This document shows positions 36,365 to 48,300 of a DNA stretch of 64,000 nucleotides, one piece after another. Each line of letters begins with the position of its first letter. The stretch's first letter is position 1. The translations under genes and the position numbers were made by a program. The notes below the pieces were generated by a model that had not been told where the DNA came from, did no database searches, and was given only the letters and a program-made list of their open reading frames with translations. Origin of the DNA: Phoronis australis (lineage: Eukaryota; Phoronida; Phoronidae); contig NMRA01000002.1 of the NCBI GenBank assembly GCA_002633005.1, forward strand, positions 1,519,023 through 1,583,022. Direction: 5' to 3'.

Positions 36365-39300
36365 TCATAGCACTGTGGTACCTTCGTTTACAATGGAACG
36401 TGCCAAGTTACGAGCTAAAGCCAATCGCATCAGTTCCAGCTTGTCTCTGTCAGCTTCTAACTTGATCTGAAATAACGAACAAAAACAGAGTTCATAACCA
36501 GCTCACATTCCCCAATTTCATTTCAGGTTAAAATTTACTAAAAGTGATTTTGAATTTCATTTACTGGTAAGTGTAACCACACCAAACGATGTGTTGTTTA
36601 ATGTTTAGGTATAATGACGTATAGCTTTGGAATATCCCGTTTCACACAATTTACTGACGAAAAACTGCACTGCCGTGATTGGTCGGTAAGGTTGGACCGT
36701 TGAATTACGAGATAGAATTCACCGTCTCCATTGCATGGATGAAGCTTGCTCATCGTAAGAGTTTCACCACTGATTTACGTCAATGCAACAAAGGCCTGAA
36801 GTCTAAGCAGACGAATAGTAAAATCAACATCAATGAGAAGCAATAAGCAGTCTTACTATAACTTGAATTATTTGTTTGCGTAAATGCATAACCAAGGCAA
36901 AACGACATTCAATTCTGAAGTATACACAGGGTAACCCCTACAAAAGAATCCACAGAATTTGTATTCAACAACATTTTAATTCTTTTGAAAAGAACAAAAC
37001 ATTCAATCCACACTGATTTGTATGATTAAAACGTTTTGGAAAGGATGCGTACATTGAAGATTTAAGTCTACCAAATCTGAAAAAAATAAATGATTGCAGG
37101 TTTATAAAAATTTTGTATGTTCATTTTTTCAGTCACCCCGTAATGACGGAAGTTTTTAGGGAAATGATCAAATTCATCTTAAACTTTACCAATTAAGTTA
37201 TGGCAAAAACCTTGAATGGAAACACCAGATCGTATGATGTAAAATTCTTGCTTGGCTAATTCTCAACTTGAAGAAATTTTTTATAACTACTGTACACATC
37301 CAAGATAACAGCCATACTAAACGTGTGCTCTGAGTTGTGTATGACTGATACGGCACTAACCTTTGTATGGTAAGAAATTTGAATGAAACTAAAGTATCAG
37401 GTATTGTACATACAAATGCATTTCCAGTCAACAGATAGCAATTTACATATAAATCCCACAAATCTCTAACCATATAAGGTCTGCTGATCAGGTACAGACC
37501 CCCACCCCCAATACCTTGGCCTTAGGGTCTTCTTCATCAATGGCTCGGGGTCTCAGTTTCTCAGACAGACTCAGCTCCTCTAGGCAATGCATCAATTCAT
37601 ATGTCTGCTGGCTTGTAAAGATTATCTACAAAGAAGAGGACATGATTATACCAAACAATAATGAGTTATTTTCTCATAAAAATGAGACAAAAAATAAACT
37701 ACTGTAACCAAAACTAAATGATCATTTGATTCGCCATGTAGTAAAAGGGTTTCTGTTAACAAGATGCAATTTTCAAAGGGTTTTTAATAGTTTTAAAATT
37801 TTAATGAGTTTCCAAGCATAGAAACTGGTGATTTCATGTTTCCACGACGAAGGGAACGACACAACATTTAGAGCACACACAGATTAAATTTTGCTGAAAA
37901 AACCTATTCGATATTTCACAATTACCACTTATGAGTGCATCAGGCAAATGCATCTACATCCAAAGTAATGCGTCTGCTCAAAGAAAGATTGCGTAATGGC
38001 AAACGCCCTCAAACTTCCATCACAGGCTTAGATGGAGCCCAAGGTATAAGACATGTGTTTCATGGAGATGGTATTATTCAATATTTACTGTTAAATTGAC
38101 TACGGGTCTACAGCTAAGCAGGTCATCAACAAAGGAAAGTCAAATTTCACTCAAATATTGAAGAAATTTGCTTCCCGGTCTCACTATATTGTGTAACCCA
38201 AATCCAGGCATAGGTTTCACACATTCAGTAAATTGTGTGTATAGTAATTCCACACTTAATAGTCAAAACTGTCATTTTGCATTTTTGAAATCATAGCAAC
38301 TATGTCAAATGTTATTTCATAACATCTACACAGCACAAACCATACTAGTAGTAGAAGCTTTTTCTTAATCTTTATTTCTGTGGAGAAATTTTCTCAAAAT
38401 AAAACAGGCAATTGGCCTCGATGTGTACAGATTTAGGTGCAGATTCACACATGAAACTCAACAGGAGCACATACAATACACGTAGTACTTCATGAAGCTT
38501 AATACAAGGACATGCAATACATGTATTACCTCATGAAGCTCAATAGGTGCACATACAATACATGTATTACGTCATGAAGCTCAATAAAAGGACATACAAT
38601 ACATGTATTACCTCACGAAGCTCAATACAAGGACATACAATACGTGTATTACCTCATGAAGCTCAATACGTGCACATACAATACGTGACTGTATTACGTC
38701 ATGAAGCTCAATACGTGCACATACAATACATGTATTACCTCATGAAGCTCAATACAAGGACATACAATACGTGTATTATCTCATGAAGCTCAATACGTGC
38801 ACATACAATACATGTATTACTTCATGAAGCTCAATACAAGGACATACAATACGTGTATTACCTCATGAAGCTCAATACGTGCACATACAATACATGTGTT
38901 ACCTCATGAAGCTCAATACAAGGACATACAATACATGTGTTACGTCATGAAGCTCAATACGTGCACATACAATACATGTATTATCTCATGAAGCTCAATA
39001 CAAGGACATACAATACATGTATTACGTCATGAAGCTCAATACGTGCACATACAATACATGTGTTACCTCATGAAGCTCAATACAAGGACATACAATACAT
39101 GTGTTACGTCTTGAAGCTCAATACGTGCACATACAATACATGTATTACCTCATGAAGCTCAATACGTGCACATACAATACATGTATTACGTCATGAAGCT
39201 CAATATGTGCACATACAATACATGTATTACCTCATGAAGCTCAATACGTGCACATACAATACATGTATTACGTCATGAAGTTCAATACGTGCACATACAA

Positions 39301-42300
39301 TACATGTATTATCTCATGAAGCTCAATACAAGGACATACAATACATGTATTACATCATGAAGCTCAATACGTGTACATACAATACATGTGTTACCTCATG
39401 AAGCTCAATACAAGGACATACAATACATGTATTACCTCATGAAGCTCAATACGTGCACATACAATACATGTATTACCTCATGAAGCTCAATACAAGGACA
39501 TACAATACATGTATTATGTCATAAAGCTCAATACGTGCACATACAATACATGTATTACCTCATGAAGCTCAATACAAGGACATACAATACATGTATTATA
39601 TCATGAAGCTCAATACCTACACATACAATACATGTATTACCTCATCCGACTCCAGAAGGGGCAGCGCATCCATGAGCAAAGTAAACCAAAACCTAAAAAC
39701 AAAGAACAAATATTATAGTTATTATTATTATTTAGTTTATTTGATAATATACATAATTACAATAATAAATACGAGGTACAAGAAATTTTAAAAAATAATA
39801 ATGTACATTGTCTGGATAACACGAAAAAGTGTAAAACTTATTTCCGTGGTGGTCCACACACAAATTAAATACTAAAGAAAATAAACATTACAAATAAATA
39901 ATGAATTGGGAATAATTATATAGGAGGAATGAAACTATGAGCTATGGGTGAAAATGAGCTGAAAAAGATTGTAGGATGAAGTGACGTGATAGATGACAAA
40001 TTAATAGACAAATAAATATTAAACAAATAGATATCTTGAATGATGTGTGTATAATTTGATGCACGTTTTTATGCGCCCCCATATACAGTGCCTGAGTATC
40101 GTTGTCGTGACACTTGACAGTATAGAGTTTCCATTTCTACACTTTTCCAAGAACACTAACAGCATTAAATTGAAGAATTTTTGGTGTATTTCCGTAATTC
40201 AGAAACAATGCAAAGCAAAAAAGAATCCGCATGACTTTATTTCGAGGTTCCCGTAAAGTTGTTCTAAAGCCCAAACACAGAAACCAGTTCACTGAGACAC
40301 AGGAAACATGTGGGACAAAAATAACGGATAAAATAGGGCACGCTTTCCTGTTTGTCAAAGACTTAACCCATTCCTGTGCACGCTCATATTTTTACTAAGT
40401 GTTGCTAAGCAGTGATGGCTGTACGCATGAAGCAGTCAGCATGCTAACAAGTACCAAAATCTTTCCAGTTTAATTTTTTTGACAAAATGAAATACTACTT
40501 TCTTGCCATAATGTCAGGAATGAGTGCATAAAAAATTGACAAAACTTTTCATAATGATTTAAAATCAGATGGTACTATTTTCAAGGTTTGCTACTACTTT
40601 ACACTGCATTTATGTAGGTTTTCATTTCCGTAAGGATCGATCACAAATTAAATAGAAAATGGGATTTTTTGCTGTTCCTTTCGTATGATTGTTCACTTCA
40701 GCCAATTAGACACACTGTGTTTGAATTGTCCAACGTGCTCACTGTGTTACATACCTGGATTGGAAAAGTGTTCATTTTGCTTTTTTCATAAAAAGAGACA
40801 AGTTTCATATTACTTCTTTGTATAAGTAAAATACCAAATAGACAAGAATGACTTTAAAAAGGTAACATTAGTACGGTCCCGCAGTAAAAAAAAACGAAAT
40901 AAAACAACCAATACTAATCAAGAAAACCATTCACTCCTAGTCCCTTTATGCATACTGTCGGTGATTGTCGACAGGGGATTTCTGTTGAGACTAACTTGAC
41001 CTCCTTTATCTTACACTGTGCCCCAGCCTAACTAAATTTGGCCCCTGGAACTATTCTATATCTGCACAGGCGCCTGGACACACAGACAAAGCAATTATCA
41101 ACAAAACACATGACCTGAAATGCGCTTAGTTCAAAGAGCACCACGGTAATGCAAGGATCAACAAAACGCATGACCTGAAATGCACTTAGTTCAAACAGCA
41201 CAAGAGAAGGCTCAGAAAGGACCAATTGTGCAAAGTTAATTTGTTTCTAAGAAAGACAAACAAGATATCAGAACTACCCATAAGGACTTTACAGTGGATG
41301 ACATGTATTGGAAATGGTGGAGGTGACGCAAGTATCGTACTCTGTGAACAAGGCAGAGATTTATATGCGCTGGTCACGTGAAGACAAACGTTACGAGGTC
41401 CGATTACTTCAAGTCGAGTCAAACAACGAGGAGACACTACTACAAACAGAGGTCATCTCGAGGGGAAATAAGTTAACTGTGGCCATGAACGCACCAGGCC
41501 GTACTTATAAAGTGATCTTCATCCCCTACCCCTACAATGTAAATGCACCAGAGACTCTGGGATTGGGGATCGTTGTGAGGGCAGGTCAGTACAGTAGTAT
41601 GTCTCCATACCAACCTTACAATAGTTTTCAACACTGAATGCTATTTGGCCCAATTTTAGACAGCAGTATGGAAATCAAACATGTACCTTAACATAGCTTT
41701 TTCCCAAAAAAAATTCCTGATGCATGACCTGCTCACCAGCCACATATGATCCTAAATATTAGCCAATCACACACTTTGAAATATGCTCGCTAATTGGATG
41801 AGCGTGACCAGAGTTCCCTGAGGCCAGTCAAACTAGGTTTTGTCCTCAATCTAGGTCATTGATAACTGAGTACTGTCTGACAAACTTAGAGACATAGAGT
41901 GACTCAGGTAATCTAAGTTATTTAAAATTCTCACAAATAACATGGACAAAAGTAATTACCAAATGTATTTTATTTTCAAAGGTTTTTAATGTAGAGAATG
42001 CACATAACTTATCAAAACCTTGTTCAATGCCAAGGTGTGGAATGAAATTTAAAAATGGTAAAGCATTGTGCTTTCTATCTTTTATGAAAAAACAGGAAGA
42101 TAAAAAATAATCTCACCTTTCCTTAATTGGTGAGAGTTTGATAGCGAGAGATTTGCCCAACAGAGCTCTGAGATTTTTTTCACTCCAATAATGACCTCAA
42201 TGAATAACAAGGGATCTTGAATGGACATTGTTAGCTAGAATAAATTATCTCAATTAATTCAACAAATATTCAAATTAAGGTATGCCCTAAAGTCTTTAAG

Positions 42301-45300
42301 AGTGAATACACATATACAGAAAGACAATTTTAAAGGGTCTGAGATGTAATGCAAAATGTTACCATCTTCATACAAGTATTGGACTATTAGTGGTAATTCA
42401 CACACCAACAGTTCAACTGAATGAGATTTTATTGTACAAAAGGCATGACCACTGTAAAGGAGACTAAATTCTTCTTCCAGAATATTCCAAAGCACAGTTG
42501 GATATGCTACTGAATCTTGCACTTCAAGCTGTAATGAAGTGGCCATTACTGGATCCTTGCTACTGGTTATACCGCAACAAACCCAGGGCATACTTCAAAT
42601 CGGTTCGTACAAAACACAAAGGAATAGAACACAAATACATGAAAGATAACAACGGTGACCCCGCCAGCTGCATCAATGGAAGGTTATGTGGACTATTCTT
42701 CAGTGCTTGTGTGAACAGAAACCCATGGTCGCCTGGATATGGCCAGCCATGCGAAGGGTCACCGTTTGGTGACACACGGTTACTCATTCCTGTCGCTTAT
42801 TTTTTAGACAACAACAGCTGTTTGTACTTCGCCGATTTCTACTGCATGACAGGATACAAAGCACATTGGGTGACTCTCGTCCACACTAGGAAGGGATCTG
42901 ATGCGGACAAATTTTGCGCCCAGAAATTAATAGCACTCAACATAGCCGACAATCCATTCCTGTGTGGCCAGCCACAGAGCATGTGTTGGGTGACCTCATC
43001 GGGTATTTGGGTGGAAATGTTACACACTGAGGATATAGACCACAACAGGCTGTGGGACATAGGAGCATCCCTGCAGTGGACAGGGGGTTCTAACAGACGT
43101 CACGGGGGGCGAAAGAAAACTGCCAACTGTCGTGTGTGTAATGTACAACCAGAGCTGCTTGAGGCAGCACAAATGTCCGAAGCAGTAGACATAAAATTGA
43201 ATATATAACCGGTAACTAAATCAGGTTTTATCATCTTGTTTTGTACATGATAAGGTCTCACTAGGTCCAGAGAGACAGAAATTCACAGCTAATGCTTAAG
43301 ACGGTTTGAGGCACAAAAACCAGTCGACAGTTTTCCAACTAGTGCTTCCAGACAATGAGACATGACCACAATTGTTGGTACCATCAAAGGTAAAAGAATA
43401 ATAAAGAAAACAATACCGCACGTATTTTAAAGTTAGGCAATGGTCCAATAGGCGAAATAATGCTAGCCCATACCCAAATAGAAAGACATGGCTTGAAATA
43501 TACTACTGACCTAATGGGTGCATCATCTTGAATGTAATTTCTGACAAGTTGTAAGAAAAAAAACAGCAAAATAAGAATATTTTTCGTTTCTTCCTGAATT
43601 TTCCATCAATTAAGCTCCACAAAATTTGTCCCATTTTTTCCAAACAAGCATTTTACATTGTTCCGAGCTCGTGGAATAACTTCAGTACAATTACGATGGA
43701 CCCCAAGAAATGAAACACAAAAATTTTGGAAATTGAAAATGGGTCCAGAAGACCCTCGTGTTTGTAATTGTTGAGCACACGTTGCCCATCAAAGAACTTA
43801 GTAGTGGGAGCACTGCTGTTGGGGAGCGCAGTGGTGGGCATACTAGGGCTGATCTGAACCTTTTGAAGTCTACATTTGAACTCCAAACCCCCCTTTTCCC
43901 TGGTCCACATGGGCTCTAAGCAACTGCTAAAGAAAAAGGCGGCGTCTAATGAAGATGGCCAGCCTCAGCTGGATCTAAACTAAACAAAATCATTGAATCA
44001 GTATCATTCATTCTCACCTATGTAGAGACATACCGTAAACATTCGGTTTCACACCCATATTCACGTAACTCCCAACCCCTTTTTTAAAAAAATTTTGGAT
44101 TAAGCGCCCGTTGTTTGGCTAAATGCTCATCCTGTAACATTAGAGAATTTTTAATTTTTTAATTAAGTGCTGGCTGTTCAGGCCAGAGTACACCCGTTAT
44201 TTGTTTCCAGGAATGGATTTTCAAATGCAGAAACAAGATGAGATTTGAGTAAACTGTCACGTTTAAATGGAGTACCCAGTTATACACTGAGCCTCGCGGA
44301 CTCTCTCTCTCTGTATCCTTCCGTCCCTCCATCTCTCTCTCTCCTGCTGCATCATGGGTATGCCATGGATGTGGGCATCGACGCGAATGCCAAGTGTGTC
44401 TTTAAAATGTGTAAAACATCGAGGTGAATGATATGCCCTCCATCCTAATCTTGAATTTGGGACAGGCAATATTACTTGATTCAAAATTTTGTACAAGCTT
44501 CAACCATATGCAAAATATTTTTCTTTCACTGTGCCCTAAACTAGAGAATTGTTACCATACTTGCTTTCAAAGACTTCATTGAAAGAACAGTAGTTAAGAT
44601 TTTTCAGTTGATTTATTTTAGAATTTAATTTAGTGTCTCTTTCACTGAAAGTTATGTAGGACTTCATCGACAAGTCTTTCTATTCAGTCAAATACCTATA
44701 AAACTACAACTTATAACTCACTAAATGTACACGTGAAAGTAGAAAGACCGTCGAATTTCACCGTTGACCAATCTAGGTCACGTGACCATATCTTTTTGGT
44801 AATCAAAAATAAATGTACTATGTTCACCAACTTAAAAAAATGCCCGCCCGCTTCAATTTCAACCATGTTTTTGTGATTTTTAAAAGCTGCATAAAGGCAA
44901 GGTTTGAGACATCTTGATTAGGTACGCGACGAGTAAAAACAAAATCCCACATCATTTTGCTCGTTTTCTTTTTTGAAATAATGAAAAAACTGTTTATAGA
45001 TTAAGTGTTTTTGAGATTTCATCTGCAATTTTCACATGAAACAAAAAATGGTCATGTCATTAATAACCTCGTTTTAAATGTACCTTATTTTGTGTTGCTG
45101 TAGGTCTCAAAATGAGTTTGGATAAGTGTAACAATCGCCATAGTGCTAGTCAGTTAACATCACAATCACACACACACACACCTAGAGTACCATAAAGTGC
45201 CCTCTAACTACCTTTCAGAATGTCTCGAACAAATACTGGAACAGATTGCTCATGGTGACATGGAAAGTGTAACGTATCGTGTCACGCATATGTCTAAGTG

Positions 45301-48300
45301 AACTGCTTCACCAATGGCAATTAAGAAGCATTTTTACAGTGAACAGCAAAGCAGCTAACCCTCCCTGGTGGGGCAAATATTTAAAAACTGTAGTCAAAAG
45401 CCTAAAATCCACACTTTGAATGACTTAAGACAACATTCTTCCCCTAGAAAGTCGACAGTACACAAAGAATACAAGAAAAAACTTTTAAACTGAGATAAAA
45501 GAATAATTGAAACTGTTAGAAAACATTTTAAAGAGTAGAAATAATTCCAAGCAATTTTGGGCTGCTTTTCTATCATTCATAAATCAGTTGGAAAACAATA
45601 TTTGTAAGCATAGATGAAGTACCATTCACCTGTTACTGTCAGGTGTCTATCACCCATTCACTCCATGTCCAGTACAGACACGTTCACATTTGCACCTTTA
45701 GAGCTCAGCATCGATATCCCGCTCCACAATTGACTGTTTTCTTTTCACGTGATTTCTTTGTTTTCAATTCTGATCAGATCTCATCGATTCTATCTCAGCC
45801 CATGATATCCATTTTTTTCACACAAAGTTTTATCGCACCCATTCCCAACTCTAATTTTACTCTCATCTACTATTCTGTGACCCTTTGTAGGTCTTTGCCA
45901 ATTTCGTCCATTTCTCGCATATTTTGAACGTACTCCCTTGTGTTAACCATAGTCTGACACGTTTGATCTTCCATCTTTACAGCCTATGTCACACTTTTTG
46001 CAATTTCCCAGTACATTTTGTATTTTTCCATCGTTACTCTGCCTCATTCGCAGTCATAATGAATGACCTTTTATCACCTACATGTGTTTTGTTTTCCTAA
46101 CTGGGAACATAGTAACGTGCACCTACCTAGGCTAACTACTTGTCTATCATAAAATAATCAGTTGAACACATAATGTAAATCTACAATTAACTGTGTTCAG
46201 TGGATACTCTTAAACAAGCATGTACCTGTACAGTTCATAATTCTAAGAAAAGCTATAAATAGAACACAGGAATTTCCCCAAAATCCCATGACAAAATTGA
46301 TACGCTATGCTGATCTGAGAAAAGCCAAAAATATAGCTGATGAATTTTCCCCAAAAATCCCTTAGAGCAATTTATGTGAAACGTCATGATTAAATTGGGC
46401 AGACAGAGTTCAAGAATGGAGGTAACAAGATGTGAATATTCTGCCTACAAAGCACGCATAGACGTGACATGTCAACAACAGAAGCAATATATATTAAGAC
46501 TATATGAAAAGACATCAGATAAATGGTCACTGAAGCATTATTCCACACCTGAAGGCCCTGGAGCATTTGACGTTAACACATCACCTGGTTGTCAATACAA
46601 ATTGACTATTAGAGAAATCCGAGGCGATTCCGTCTTAATAAAACGGATAAGAGTGACTTGGAGGGCAGGTGAGTGAAGACCTTTCAAATTTCAAGCCATT
46701 CAGGAATTTAACCTTTCCCATGTTCATCACCAAGTCTACCCCATGGCACTGTCACCAAGTCTACCCCGTGGCACTGTCACCAAGTCTACCCCATGGCACT
46801 GTCACCAAGTCTACCCCATGCCACTGTCACCAAGTCTACCCCATGGCACTGTCACCAAGTCTACCCCATGCCACTGTCACCAAGTAGCTAAAAACAATGT
46901 TTTGTGCTTACCGTACTTCACCCAGTAAATGGTGTCACATCCTAATCAATCGATTACTTCAGAAGATTTTCAAATTATGTTGATCCCTGGCTAAGCTATC
47001 AAAGTCACGTTACTGCGTAGCATGTACATTTCAAATGTAGAGGGACACTTTTGGAGACAGTCGGAGTCTTCAATTCCTTCAAGTTCAATCAAATACTCTT
47101 GTAATAAACATGTTCAGTACAGTCAATGTGCTCAAGGTCAAATAGAAACATACCGGCAGTTATGGGGGGGTTACTCATCTGCCAGCCATGCTGAGAGTAG
47201 GCAGCACAGACCGGGGACCTATCCAACCACCTGGCAGAGCATTTCGACTTTTTCTTGAAATGGGATTAGCCTAAGTAGTAGTGGTGTCAGGTAGTGAAAC
47301 CAACCATGAATGTTTTTTTTGCTCAATACTATGCGATTACCCTTAAATTGAGATACAGCACCAACAATATTTTCCCAATTAAAAATTTGGTTTCCTCCCG
47401 GCGACTTTGTAAATGATATCAAGGTCACCAAAATCAAATGGGACCTGGAGTTTCCCATTGGTACAAAATATTAAGAAAATCTAAAGAAATAAGTTTCCAA
47501 AAGCGGGTAACAAAAAATGAATGATGCGTGATGGCTATACTCGAATTGGGATAGGCATGCATTTTCATGTTTCCCAAACACCGTCTAACATTATGTGTTT
47601 TCGATGAAAAAATCATTTGACAGGCCTTTTCCTAAGGATATCTCGAACCTTATTCACAGAAATTGGACATTTTTACAATATTTCACATGTGTCCAGCAAA
47701 ATACCTTATCTTGATTCTCTTGGAACTTCAAACACAAAATATATACCATGTAGTGAAAAAAGATGTAGCAGAACTACCTTGAAACTGCACAACAGCATGG
47801 ATATTTGTTTACAACTTATCCAAGGTCAAAGGTTACACGGCTGTCACTCAAATCGAACCTCCCACCAGGTACAGAGCAGCTTCGTATGTACCCTCAGTCC
47901 TTTCATTCACCGAATCGCTAAAATATTGAGTCAATGAGGAGTACTCATGATAGAATGGTGCCGGGGAAAACAAAGACAAAGACAAAACATAGTTTTATCC
48001 AGAGGGAGTTGTGCGTCTACATGCATACGACCGTTGAGAACGAATGCTGTGAGTCGCCTGACGCCTCTGAGGTCACAAACACAGCAAGTTGTGAAAAGAC
48101 ATTTAATCCTCATCCAAATTTCTTAATTTAATAAGTAAACTGACATTTCGTTGTTTTGATCTCATGCAAACAACATGCTTTAACCACCGACTCGATTTTT
48201 GATATCCATTTCTTACTTGGTTTCGTATCAGTCTCCCGACACGGTCGTATGCATGCAGACGCACAACTCCCTCACTTTTATCTTCGTTTCCATGGTAGCC

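Noticed and set aside
38450-39640. Regular array resembling CRISPR at first glance
   Set aside because: Units are contiguous with no unique spacers, and the array sits in an intron of a nuclear gene; it is a minisatellite.
46669-46928. Open frames with repeated [12 protein letters not shown]-like residues
   Set aside because: They are the 25-bp minisatellite read in two frames, directly after the exon 1 donor of gene B.
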